DNA of 64,000 nucleotides from Microbacterium sp. AK031 (GCF_024807145.1 NZ_JANUCA010000003.1:186001-250000), one strand, 5' to 3'; shown: positions 17,711 through 24,562, counted from the stretch's first letter. The notes: a model not told the origin generated them from the letters alone. Program-made: numbers and translations.

Positions 17711-17754
17711 GTGGCTCCGACGGGCGTCGATCCCGTGACCTCACGATTTTCAGT
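17711..17754 (+). repeat. Left attachment site (attL-like), orphan copy of tRNA-Phe 3' half
   Basis: Identical over 44 bp to 24243-24286. It begins GTGGCTCCGACGGGCGTCGA and ends TTTTCAGT, then diverges. It corresponds to the T-arm, variable loop and anticodon-proximal part of the tRNA, read on the minus strand. Confidence 0.9.
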
Positions 17755-17860
17755 TGGATGCGGCGGGGCAACGGGTGCTCGTTGGTCGCCGTTCGCCTCG
17801 TGAATCCGCGGGAGCCATCATGGTTGGTCGCGTCTGGTTGAGGGTGGTTTCAGCGGAGCT

Positions 17861-17879
17861 ACCGGCACAGAACCGGCAC
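17861..17879 (+). repeat. Candidate arm-type recombinase site, left
   Basis: The 19-mer ACCGGCACAGAACCGGCAC recurs with two mismatches at 24037-24055, near the other island end and in the same orientation. Each copy is itself two ACCGGCAC units. Placement inboard of both attachment repeats suggests integrase arm-binding sites; this is inference. Confidence 0.4.
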
Positions 17880-17927
17880 GGAGACCCTCGCGCAGCGACG
17901 GCCTACGCTACCCCGCGTAGCCGAAGT

Positions 17928-17942
17928 GTGCGAGAATCGCAC
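17928..17942 (+). promoter_or_regulatory. Palindromic operator abutting the XRE-ImmA start
   Basis: GTGCGAGAATCGCAC has perfect 6-bp arms around a 3-nt centre and ends 2 nt before the ATG. A second inverted repeat CTACGC/GCGTAG (17903-17908 with 17915-17920) lies just upstream over a likely -10 region (TACGCT). XRE proteins typically repress their own promoter through such sites. Confidence 0.5.
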
Positions 17943-17944
17943 GT

Positions 17945-19075
17945 ATGAGTGTGAGATCTGAGTCCTCGTTGGGAGACCGTATCCGAGAGCTCCGCAAACG
18001 ATCTGGATTGAGTCAAGAAGACCTCGCTTCCGCGATTCGACTCGATCGCACCGTGGTCAACAAGATCGAGAATGGCTTACGTAAGGTGACGGCACTTGAA
18101 CTAGCTGACATCGCCCTCGCTCTCGATGCCAGGATGACCCAGTTCTTTGAGGACCCCACCCCCGCGTTGGTCTCGCATCGTTCGAGCCAAGGGCTTGACA
18201 CCGCCGACTCTCGGATCGACTCGATTCTGGCTAGCATCGCGAGCGATGTCGAGTTCGTGCAGTCTCTGGAAGTCAATGAACTTACGTTCAACGATCTTCC
18301 CGCTTCTAGGACTCCGCCGACAACAATCAAGGACGCTGAAGATCTTGCTCGCCACGCACGCGAGTTGATGAACCTTCCGCTGGACGAGCCAATCAACGAT
18401 CTTGTGGATAGCGTCTCGCGGCTCGGCCTGCTGGCGTTCTCCGAGGACATTGGACCAGACACAGCGGACGCTGGCACGATTCTGCTTCGCCACGGCGGCG
18501 CTTGTCTGGTCAACAGTCATGCAAAGGTCGGACGGCGAAGACTCGCTCTTGCTCACGAACTGGGTCACTATTTGATCGCGGATGAGTACACGATCGATTG
18601 GCGGGTAGACAATCATTCAGACCAGTCCGTCCCGCTTGAGTCGCGTCTTGACTTTTTTGCGAGGGCATTGCTGCTCCCCGGGAAGGCGGTAACGGCACTC
18701 TGGGATGAATTCAGCAGCGCTGGCGATGCACGTAGCGCCGCCATCCGCATCGCGAGCAAGTTTCGCGTGGACATGGCAACACTCGCTCGCCGGTTGCGTG
18801 AGCTCGGAGTAGTCGATGGAGACGCGGCCGCGCAAATCCGCATAGCTCGTACGACTCATGCTGACATGATCGACTTTGGTCTTCACGTTCCGATCGAAGA
18901 ACTGACGGGCACCTCCATACCACGAATCTACGCACTTGCGGTACTTCGGCTCGTCCGCGAAGAACGGATTAGTCGTGAACGAGCCCTCGACCTAATGAGG
19001 GGAACATTCCCGGAAGCGGATTTGCCAGATGTGCGCCAACGTCGAGCGGACGAGATCTGGAATTTTGTCGCGTGA
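17945..19075 (+). CDS. XRE-ImmA/IrrE fusion: HTH regulator with zinc metallopeptidase domain
   Basis: 376 residues. Residues 9-70 form an XRE/Cro helix-turn-helix (LGDRIRELRKRSGLSQEDLA, then VVNKIENG). Residues about 130-290 form an ImmA/IrrE (COG2856) peptidase with HELGH at 204-208, the HExxH zinc site. In ICEBs1 a separate ImmA protease cleaves the ImmR repressor to induce excision; in Deinococcus IrrE cleaves a repressor after damage. A single-chain XRE-peptidase is also found as the antitoxin-like half of toxin-antitoxin pairs. Here it overlaps the PIN-like gene by 4 bp (GTGA), supporting a two-gene module. A palindrome abuts its start, consistent with autoregulation. Confidence 0.85.
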   Translation: MSVRSESSLGDRIRELRKRSGLSQEDLASAIRLDRTVVNKIENGLRKVTALELADIALALDARMTQFFEDPTPALVSHRSSQGLDTADSRIDSILASIASDVEFVQSLEVNELTFNDLPASRTPPTTIKDAEDLARHARELMNLPLDEPINDLVDSVSRLGLLAFSEDIGPDTADAGTILLRHGGACLVNSHAKVGRRRLALAHELGHYLIADEYTIDWRVDNHSDQSVPLESRLDFFARALLLPGKAVTALWDEFSSAGDARSAAIRIASKFRVDMATLARRLRELGVVDGDAAAQIRIARTTHADMIDFGLHVPIEELTGTSIPRIYALAVLRLVREERISRERALDLMRGTFPEADLPDVRQRRADEIWNFVA

Positions 19076-19626
19076 ACCCGTCCCCGGATTCTTGGGTATT
19101 CGACGCCGGACCGATGCGACACTTCGCGCTTCAAGGCTGGCTCGGAGCGCTTAAGTTCTTGGCAACCGGTCGGGACGTGTACATACCGGATACCGTCGAG
19201 CGGGAACTGTTGAATGCTGTCGCCGATCGACCGTTGCTTCGAGGGGTTCTTGATGCAGAGTGGATTACGGTATTTCGGACAACTGACATCGACTATCAAG
19301 GTCATTTCGCTCGGTTCTATGACAGGCTCGTGGTAGACGGCAAGAACCTCGGCGAGTGTGGTGTGCTCGCAATGGGTGCTGCTTATGGGTGTGAGATGGT
19401 GATTGACGATAATGTGCCACGGACAATTGCGGAAGAGCTTGGGCTCAGCGTCACCGCCACGGTTCCGTTGCTTTGTTCGGGGATACGCGCGAGTCAGCTG
19501 ACCACGGTGATGGTCGAGTCTCTCGCCGACGACCTGCTCAGTGGTGACTACTACCTTCCCTTTGAGAAGGGCGGATTTCGAAACCACGTGTTGGAGCACG
19601 GCCTGCTTGACTACGAAGAGCTCTGA
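19072..19626 (+). CDS. PIN-like nuclease domain protein, putative toxin partner of XRE-ImmA
   Basis: 184 residues. The N-terminus WVFDAGPMRHFA places an Asp at 11, followed by an acidic residue near 43 (TVEREL), Glu95 in NLGECGVLAMG, and Asp112-Asp113 in MVIDDN. The order and spacing match the acidic metal-binding set of PIN ribonucleases, which often cut tRNA or mRNA as type II toxins. It starts within the stop codon of the XRE-ImmA gene, so the two are translationally coupled. I place it in the PIN superfamily from these motifs alone. Toxic activity, and protease-controlled release, are inference. The C-terminal 50 residues are not recognised. Confidence 0.65.
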   Translation: MNPSPDSWVFDAGPMRHFALQGWLGALKFLATGRDVYIPDTVERELLNAVADRPLLRGVLDAEWITVFRTTDIDYQGHFARFYDRLVVDGKNLGECGVLAMGAAYGCEMVIDDNVPRTIAEELGLSVTATVPLLCSGIRASQLTTVMVESLADDLLSGDYYLPFEKGGFRNHVLEHGLLDYEEL

Positions 19627-19686
19627 AAAGGAGCCCAACCAGCCGGGGGTGAGCGTCGCGTATGTCGGCGGGCCTTAGAGTAGAGA

Positions 19687-19699
19687 GTCGAGTCTCGAC
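19687..19699 (+). promoter_or_regulatory. Palindrome upstream of the adenine methylase
   Basis: GTCGAGTCTCGAC is a perfect 13-bp palindrome with a single central base, 26 bp before the ATG. TTAGAGTAGAGA just upstream could hold a -10 element. It may be an operator for the methylase gene; no regulator is identified. Confidence 0.4.
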
Positions 19700-19725
19700 C
19701 TACGAACAGAAGGGTCCTCCCCGAC

Positions 19726-20619
19726 ATGACTGTACGGTCCCTCGCGATTCGCGCTAGCAGAAGGTATGGGGCACTCTCACCGCTCCGCTACCCCGGGGGA
19801 AAGGCGGCACTCGCTGGCCTGTTCGAAGATCTTCTTCGTGAACTCGAGCTGGCTGACGCCACGTACGTCGAGCCGTATGCCGGGGGTGCTGGTGCGGGTA
19901 TCGCGCTTCTGCGCGAAGGCATCGTCAGTCGTCTAGTTGTTAATGACTTCGATCCTGCTGTGCATGCGTTTTGGCAGAGCATTGTGCATGATAACGCTGA
20001 GTTTGTCCGCCTCGTTGAAACCGCGACGCTCACAGTGCCCGAGTGGAGGAGACAGCGGGAGATCTATCGCGCGGCCGACGCAGGCGATCCGCTTGGCCTA
20101 GGGTTCGCGTTCTTCTACTTGAACAGAACGAATCGATCGGGTGTGCTCACTGGTGGAGTTATCGGTGGCCTGGACCAGACCGGCAACTACAAGATGGACG
20201 CCAGGTTCAATCGCGCGACGCTCGTCTCGAGATTGCGTGCAATCGGAGCCATGTCCGACCAAATCACTGTGAGAGACGACGACGGACGATCGGTCATCCG
20301 CGAGTTCGCTACCGACGCGAATGCGTTCTTGTACGTCGACCCGCCATACGTCGCCGCGGGATCTCGGTTGTACCTTAACGCCTTCGATGCGCGAGACCAC
20401 GCTGATCTTGCGGCCGTGATGTCGACCGTCACTGACGCGCACTGGATCATGACTTATGATCGGTCGGATCTGATCGAGCGCCTCTACCGCGACTTCCTCT
20501 TCTTTCCATACGAACTGAACTACTCCGCGAGGCATCCCGGAAAGGCGTCTGAGCTCATGATTGTTTCGGAGCACCTAGTGGAGGCGATGAGTGCGACGTC
20601 GATCGCTCAGTCAGCATAA
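19726..20619 (+). CDS. Dam-type (D12 class) N6-adenine DNA methyltransferase
   Basis: 297 residues. The family order is clear: LSPLRYPGGKAAL (about 17-29), the SAM-binding motif YVEPYAGGAGAG (47-58), FDPAVH near 75-80, and the catalytic DPPY at 205-208. These enzymes transfer a methyl group from S-adenosylmethionine to adenine N6 in a short DNA site; the site cannot be read from sequence. Its last 65 bp overlap the 3' end of the convergent ParB-fold gene. No classical restriction enzyme is next to it. It could be an orphan methylase, the modification half of an unusual system with the ParB-fold protein, or a phage-derived protector of the island. A palindrome lies upstream. Confidence 0.88.
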   Translation: MTVRSLAIRASRRYGALSPLRYPGGKAALAGLFEDLLRELELADATYVEPYAGGAGAGIALLREGIVSRLVVNDFDPAVHAFWQSIVHDNAEFVRLVETATLTVPEWRRQREIYRAADAGDPLGLGFAFFYLNRTNRSGVLTGGVIGGLDQTGNYKMDARFNRATLVSRLRAIGAMSDQITVRDDDGRSVIREFATDANAFLYVDPPYVAAGSRLYLNAFDARDHADLAAVMSTVTDAHWIMTYDRSDLIERLYRDFLFFPYELNYSARHPGKASELMIVSEHLVEAMSATSIAQSA

Positions 20620-22180
20620 ATCGCACAAGCGGATAGACAACCCGCCAGGCCGTGTGTACGTCTTGGCCCGAGATATCGAGATTGACGCTGTGCGTGACTA
20701 GGTTGAACCACTGCCCAGTTCCCGGCGCATGGCTGGCTTCCTTCTTGGTTCGGTTGAGTTGGGAGATGGCATGGGCGAGCTGCCCGTTGCCCTTCTGATC
20801 AGCCGTGACGATTTGCATAACGTCGCCAAGAGTTCCGGTCGCCAGGAGTCCGTTGCTCGAGCCATAATGCTCCTTGATTGATGCTTCGACGACTGAGCGG
20901 ACAAGCATCGCAGCAGCGGCGGGAAACTCGACCACGTTGATACGCCGCAGTTCGCGCATTCGATGTTGCAGAGGCAAGGGCAAGGTGCTCTCGTCGATCC
21001 CGTTCAGCGAAACGTTGGCCTTCGTATCAGGAGCGTTCGGTCCGCGACGGGTACTCTCGCCGTCGTCTTCCGACGGTGCGTTGATTGCCTCGTGTGCATC
21101 GCTCGTGTCATCGGACGCCGGATCACTGGGCTGAGTGCTTAGTCCACCGTCTGTGCCACCGCCGCGCTCGCTCTCTCCGGAGTCGTCCTCTTCAACTGGG
21201 CTCGTCGGCGGCTCGTGACTGTTCTCAGAGTCTGTGGTCTCCTTAGCGGGGCTCGAGTCCCCAGGCTTTGGCTTATCGTTCGAAGAGTCGCTCTCGCCTG
21301 CGTCGTCAGGTGCCGACGATGCAGAAGAGCCCTTCATCGCACGAATCAGTTCGTCATATTCTGGCGTGCCCGCCTTCAGGCCGCGTCGCGTGTTGATTTC
21401 GCCCGTGCGAAACGCATCCAACAGCTTTTCGAGCGCTCTGATTTCAGAGTCCGACGTCGCCCACTTGGCAACTCGTGCTTCAGAGTCGAACTCGAGGCCG
21501 ATCAGTTTCTGGATCTGGGGGTTTCGATATGCATACTCGAATGAAGACATCGCAAGCTTGGTGCCTTGGACGAACGAGGTGACTTCCGCTGATGAGAAGG
21601 TTGTGGTGAGCAGTCTTTCGCGAACTCTTCCCATTCGAACCACGCGCGGAATATCTTTGATGGCCGGTAGCTGGGCACGAAGCTGGTCGATGCTCGTCCC
21701 GTGTGTCAGCTGCGCGAGAACGAACTTCGCCTGTTCGTCGAGATTCCAAGCCTTCTTAGGCTGCCCGATGTGTAGTCGCGCCAAGACTGGGGCGGCGGCT
21801 TCGCGGTTCGCGAACACCATCACTCGAATCGAGGACGGCAACGAAGCCGCTTCAATTGCGAAGCGCTTCTTGAGCTGCTCGACCTCGGTCTGATGTGCGG
21901 GTGCGAGGGTCGGCGTGTGAAGGACGAGGAGCGCTGAGACTCGACGATTACCCTCAAGTAAGATCCATTGGTTGTTCTCCCGCACGACGATAGGTAGCTC
22001 GTTATCGACGTAACCGTCGCGGAGAATGAGCCGAGCGACTTCGTCGACTTTCTGCTCAGCCCAGAGATAGTTCATCGCAGCGCTCTCTGAGGGCATCGCG
22101 TTGGCGAATCGATAGTTTGTTACATCGAGATGTAGGTCCTGTACCGAGACATGCTCGATGGGGTTCTCCTGATACGCCAC
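20555..22180 (-). CDS. ParB/Srx-fold domain protein with acidic linker and C-terminal helical domain
   Basis: 541 residues. Residues 10-90 resemble a ParB N-terminal/sulfiredoxin-like domain, with VDNELPIVV then WILLEGNRRVSAL (EGNRR at 76-80), the phosphate-binding motif of this fold. Residues up to about 270 are helical. Residues about 280-390 are a long Ser/Asp/Glu/Pro-rich disordered linker. The last 130 residues form a helical domain (FPAAAAMLVRSVVEASIKEHY, then a Trp/Leu-rich end) that reminds me of HEPN-like or DNA-modification-associated C-termini, without a clear catalytic motif. There is no ParA partner, so chromosome partition is unlikely. Members of this fold can be nucleases or NTPases. 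The GTG start at 22180 has a GAAAGGG ribosome binding site. It converges and overlaps with the adenine methylase. Confidence 0.65.
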   Translation of the reverse strand: MAYQENPIEHVSVQDLHLDVTNYRFANAMPSESAAMNYLWAEQKVDEVARLILRDGYVDNELPIVVRENNQWILLEGNRRVSALLVLHTPTLAPAHQTEVEQLKKRFAIEAASLPSSIRVMVFANREAAAPVLARLHIGQPKKAWNLDEQAKFVLAQLTHGTSIDQLRAQLPAIKDIPRVVRMGRVRERLLTTTFSSAEVTSFVQGTKLAMSSFEYAYRNPQIQKLIGLEFDSEARVAKWATSDSEIRALEKLLDAFRTGEINTRRGLKAGTPEYDELIRAMKGSSASSAPDDAGESDSSNDKPKPGDSSPAKETTDSENSHEPPTSPVEEDDSGESERGGGTDGGLSTQPSDPASDDTSDAHEAINAPSEDDGESTRRGPNAPDTKANVSLNGIDESTLPLPLQHRMRELRRINVVEFPAAAAMLVRSVVEASIKEHYGSSNGLLATGTLGDVMQIVTADQKGNGQLAHAISQLNRTKKEASHAPGTGQWFNLVTHSVNLDISGQDVHTAWRVVYPLVRFMLTERSTSHSSPPLGAPKQS

Positions 22181-22221
22181 GTCCAGCCCTTTCGATCGAT
22201 ACTCGAATTCTGGCAGACGGT

Positions 22222-22302
22222 GCCCTCGTGAGTGATGCCGAGGAGCGCCCGGACCGCAGCGGAGCGAGGACCGGACGTACCGCAGGCCTCACTCACGAGG
22301 GC
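22222..22302. repeat. Long inverted repeat in the ParB-fold/hipB divergent region
   Basis: A 14-bp perfect inverted repeat (GCCCTCGTGAGTGA at 22222-22235 with its complement at 22289-22302) extends to 18 bp with one mismatch and encloses about 45 nt rich in CGGACCGCA-like units. It could fold into a structured RNA or mark the ends of a small vanished element. It does not overlap the hip operators. Confidence 0.6.
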
Positions 22303-22457
22303 GTAGCCGGCCGGAGGTCGGCCTTGAATGAGTAAAGAAAGTTCTCACAGCTCTCGCCCGTGAGTTCTGAGCCGACCATCCCGGCAGCTGGTGGGTCGCT
22401 CGCGGACACCACGCAAGATCGAGTGATGGGTGGTCGCGTGGCTCGGCGACACAGGAG

Positions 22458-22526
22458 TGTGCGTTATAAGTCACTTCCCCTTGTGTGCGTTATAAGTCAC
22501 ATGTAGGGTTGTGCGATATAAGTCAC
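22458..22526 (+). promoter_or_regulatory. Three palindromic hipB operators at exact 26-bp spacing
   Basis: TGTGCGTTATAAGTCAC occurs at 22458-22474 and 22484-22500, and with one change (TGTGCGATATAAGTCAC) at 22510-22526. Start-to-start spacing is 26 bp both times. The unit is an imperfect palindrome of form GTGnnTTATAAnnCAC. The last copy ends 13 bp before the hipB ATG, so the repeats cover the promoter. HipB proteins repress their operon through arrayed palindromes, so this is very likely the autoregulatory operator set. Confidence 0.75.
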
Positions 22527-22539
22527 TTGCGAGGTGGAG

Positions 22540-22761
22540 ATGGAAGTACGTGCTGCATCCGACTTCGGGGCCCTCGTTGCTGAGCGCCGCGAGGGTTTGA
22601 GCCTGTCCCAAGCTGAGCTCGCGCGCCGCGCCGGGGTCACTCGCGAGTGGGTCGTGCGATTGGAGAACGGCTCTACTGCCGTCACGCTCTTCCGGCTCAT
22701 GCGCGTCCTCCGAGAGCTCGGCCTCGTCGTCGACGTCAGCGAGGTCGACGATGTCGAGTGA
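22540..22761 (+). CDS. hipB: HipB-like XRE antitoxin
   Basis: A 73-residue XRE helix-turn-helix protein: FGALVAERREGLSLSQAELA, then the recognition region (TREWVVRLENGS) and a short C-terminal strand, matching HipB, which binds and neutralises HipA and represses the operon. The ATG at 22540 follows GAGG at 5 nt; a GTG two codons earlier is possible. Three phased palindromes lie directly upstream. The stop codon lies 11 bp inside the hipA reading frame, so the pair is translationally coupled. Confidence 0.85.
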   Translation: MEVRAASDFGALVAERREGLSLSQAELARRAGVTREWVVRLENGSTAVTLFRLMRVLRELGLVVDVSEVDDVE

Positions 22762-24034
22762 ACTGTTCGCGTACCTCGATGGCGAAGCGATCGGCGTTGT
22801 CGAGCAGTCGGCCGGCGGCGCCTTGTCGTTTGCCTACGAGGCTGACTACCGATCCCGGCGCGATGCGACCCCGCTCTCACTCTCCATGCCGCTTGTGCGC
22901 GCCGGGCACAAGAACAAGCCTGTGCGCGCTTTCCTGCAGGGGTTACTTCCGGACAGTCCGGGCAGGCTCGCCGAGCTCGCTCGCGAGTATCGCGTCAGCG
23001 CCAGTAACCCCTTTGCTCTGCTTTCGCACATAGGTCGGGATGCGGCGGGTGCGGTGCAGCTGCTTCCTCCTGGCGAGGCGAGCGCTGACGCGGCTGAGCG
23101 TCAAGGCGATGTGAGAGAACTCTCCGACACTGAGTTCGCGGAACTCGTGGCAGATCTTGTCCGCAATAGTGACACCTGGGGGAGGCGTACGGATGATGCA
23201 CGCTGGAGTCTTCCCGGTGCGCAGCCCAAAGTTGCCCTGTTCCGGACCGGGGAGGGGCGATGGGCGGTGCCACAGGATTCCACACCGACCACGCACATAC
23301 TGAAGCCAGCGGTCGCGCCCTATCCGGACCATCACATCAACGAGTTCATGACGATGGCCGCGGCGCGTACGCTGCGGCTCCACGTCGCTGACGACTTCTT
23401 GGTGACCACCGAACGAGGTGACGCCGTGTTCGTTTCCACGCGCTACGACCGCCGGTTCGAAGGCGGGCGTTGGCATCGGCTCCATCAAGAAGACCTCTGT
23501 CAGGCGCTGAGCGTACCGCCGGACATGAAGTATCAGTCCGAGGGCGGACCAGGTATCGCCGCGATTGCGCGCCTCATCAACTCCCTGCCTGACGCCGAAG
23601 ACCGGCGAGGCAACGCAAGACAGTTCTATGAGGCCCTTGTATTCTCGGTAGCGTCTCTCGGCACCGACGCGCACGCGAAGAACTACTCGCTTCTGCTGCA
23701 GCGTGATCGTGCCAAGCTTGCCCCGCTCTATGACCTCGGCAGCCACGCACCGTACCTCGCCGCCGACGGCGGTAACCCGAAGCTCGCCATGTCGATCGAG
23801 GGGGCGTACAGCGTCGGACGGATCAGCCTCGATTCGCTGGTCAGGATGGCGGCGCGGGTCGGCCTCGACCGTGATTGGGCTGAGGCGCGCGCCCATGAGA
23901 TCACGAACGGCATCGTCATCGCCTACGCGGCGGCGGCGGATGCTGCGCGAGCGCAACTCGGCGACGACCCGTTCGTCGGGCGGATGGTCGACAGCATCCA
24001 TGAGTATGCGTCGTCGCGTGGCTGGAAAGCGTGA
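22751..24034 (+). CDS. hipA: HipA-like serine/threonine kinase toxin
   Basis: 427 residues, the usual HipA length. HipA kinases phosphorylate aminoacyl-tRNA synthetases (GltX in E. coli) or other targets and induce dormancy. The N-terminal subdomain covers residues 1-110. The flexible autophosphorylation loop WSLPGAQPK has Ser153; the ATP-binding Lys is at 185 in HILKP. The catalytic loop is GTDAHAKNYS with Asp306 and Asn311, and the metal-binding Asp328 lies in PLYDLGS. All key residues appear intact, so the toxin is probably active. It overlaps hipB by 11 bp. It is the last gene before the right end of the island. Confidence 0.9.
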   Translation: MSSELFAYLDGEAIGVVEQSAGGALSFAYEADYRSRRDATPLSLSMPLVRAGHKNKPVRAFLQGLLPDSPGRLAELAREYRVSASNPFALLSHIGRDAAGAVQLLPPGEASADAAERQGDVRELSDTEFAELVADLVRNSDTWGRRTDDARWSLPGAQPKVALFRTGEGRWAVPQDSTPTTHILKPAVAPYPDHHINEFMTMAAARTLRLHVADDFLVTTERGDAVFVSTRYDRRFEGGRWHRLHQEDLCQALSVPPDMKYQSEGGPGIAAIARLINSLPDAEDRRGNARQFYEALVFSVASLGTDAHAKNYSLLLQRDRAKLAPLYDLGSHAPYLAADGGNPKLAMSIEGAYSVGRISLDSLVRMAARVGLDRDWAEARAHEITNGIVIAYAAAADAARAQLGDDPFVGRMVDSIHEYASSRGWKA

Positions 24035-24036
24035 CG

Positions 24037-24055
24037 ACCGGCACCAAACCGGCAC
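24037..24055 (+). repeat. Candidate arm-type recombinase site, right
   Basis: ACCGGCACCAAACCGGCAC differs at two positions from the copy at 17861-17879. It starts 3 bp after the hipA stop and about 190 bp inboard of the right attachment repeat. Confidence 0.4.
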
Positions 24056-24072
24056 AAGCTCCCGGAGAGCGT

Positions 24073-24100
24073 GTTTCGTCTCGCTGCGCTCGCTCAACGA
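24073..24100. repeat. REP-like dispersed intergenic repeat
   Basis: A segment beginning GTTTCGTCTCGCTGCGCTCG and ending CTCAACGA resembles 28478-28506 and the adjoining stretch at 28509-28533. Such CGCTGCGCTCG-rich units recur between genes here and look like small dispersed palindromic repeats. Confidence 0.45.
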
Positions 24101-24175
24101 TCGGGAGTTCCACTCGTTCAACGACCGAGTCGGAACAGCCTAGGGGAGCCGAGCAAAAATCAGCTCTCACCAGGG

Positions 24176-24217
24176 AAAAGCAAAACCCCCGCCATGTTAG
24201 AAGCTAGGCGAGGGTTT
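24176..24217 (-). terminator. Rho-independent terminator of the tRNA operon (island-borne)
   Basis: On the minus strand: CCCTCGCC, a 13-nt loop, GGCGGGGG, then TTTTGCTTTT. It lies 27 bp downstream of the tRNA-Phe 3' end. It is inside the island, so the element replaced the original terminator (17679-17709) with its own. A smaller GGTGAC/GTCACC hairpin lies between (24222-24240). Confidence 0.8.
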
Positions 24218-24242
24218 CTAGGGTGACTGTAACGGTCACCTT

Positions 24243-24286
24243 GTGGCTCCGACGGGCGTCGATCCCGTGACCTCACGATTTTCAGT
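24243..24286 (+). repeat. Right attachment site (attR-like) inside tRNA-Phe
   Basis: The second copy of the 44-bp repeat. It covers the tRNA-Phe 3' half and one flanking base, so integration kept the tRNA gene whole. Confidence 0.9.
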
Positions 24287-24316
24287 CGTGCGCTCTACCA
24301 ACTGAGCTACAGAGCC
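24244..24316 (-). tRNA. tRNA-Phe (GAA)
   Basis: A 73-nt cloverleaf. The acceptor stem GGCTCTG pairs with CGGAGCC, with discriminator A. The anticodon loop CTGAAAA gives GAA, and the T-arm carries the usual GGxTCGAxxCC pattern. The 3' CCA is not encoded. It is the third gene of a Glu-Asp-Phe cluster. Its 3' half is duplicated at 17711-17754 and served as the island's integration site. Confidence 0.95.
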
Positions 24317-24388
24317 ATGCGGCACATCGTAGATCTGCCGCAACCTAGACGAAAGGCCCTCTTCGAAAAAAGGGCCCGTCGCTTAGAG

Positions 24389-24462
24389 CGACCCTGACGG
24401 GACTTGAACCCGCGACCTCCGCCGTGACAGGGCGGCACGCTAACCAACTGCGCTACAGGGCC
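24389..24462 (-). tRNA. tRNA-Asp (GTC)
   Basis: A 74-nt cloverleaf. The acceptor stem GGCCCTG pairs with CAGGGTC (one G-U pair), with discriminator G. The anticodon loop CTGTCAC gives GTC. It lies in the middle of the Glu-Asp-Phe cluster. Confidence 0.95.
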
Positions 24463-24489
24463 ATGCTTTTAAATTGTATGCCGGACGAG

Positions 24490-24562
24490 TGACCCCAACG
24501 GGATTCGAACCCGTGCTACCGCCGTGAAAGGGCGGCGTCCTAGGCCGCTAAACGATGGGGCC
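24490..24562 (-). tRNA. tRNA-Glu (TTC)
   Basis: A 73-nt cloverleaf. The acceptor stem begins GGCCCC and the 3' end is GGGGTC-A. The anticodon loop CTTTCAC gives TTC. It is the first gene of the minus-strand tRNA cluster, whose promoter should lie at about 24570-24640. Confidence 0.95.

Larger units (their letters stand above)
17711..24286. mobile_element. Integrase-less genomic island in the tRNA-Phe 3' end
   Basis: The interval is bounded by a perfect 44-bp direct repeat of the 3' half of tRNA-Phe(GAA), from the anticodon loop to one base past the discriminator. The right copy lies inside the complete tRNA gene; the left copy is an orphan followed by the old terminator. This is the classical result of tyrosine-recombinase integration at a tRNA. 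The interior has visibly lower G+C and freer third positions than the neighbours. Contents: XRE-ImmA, PIN-like, Dam methylase, ParB-fold protein, HipB, HipA. No integrase, excisionase, replication or structural phage gene is present. It is therefore either decayed, satellite-like, or mobilised in trans. Confidence 0.85.

Noticed and set aside
17529..17738. A 69-residue gene upstream of the island
   Set aside because: No ribosome binding site, no recognisable features, and it runs through the old tRNA terminator and the attachment repeat.
20555..22180. ParB-fold protein as a plasmid/chromosome partition factor
   Set aside because: No ParA gene, no parS-like cluster, and the long acidic linker with an unrelated C-terminus does not match partition ParB.
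22458..22526. A CRISPR-like array (three 17-bp repeats with 9-bp spacers)
   Set aside because: Spacers are far too short, there are no cas genes, and the repeats are palindromic and sit directly on the hipB promoter, so they are operators.
17711..24286. Island as a prophage
   Set aside because: No capsid, terminase, tail, lysis, replication or integrase genes are present in the interval.
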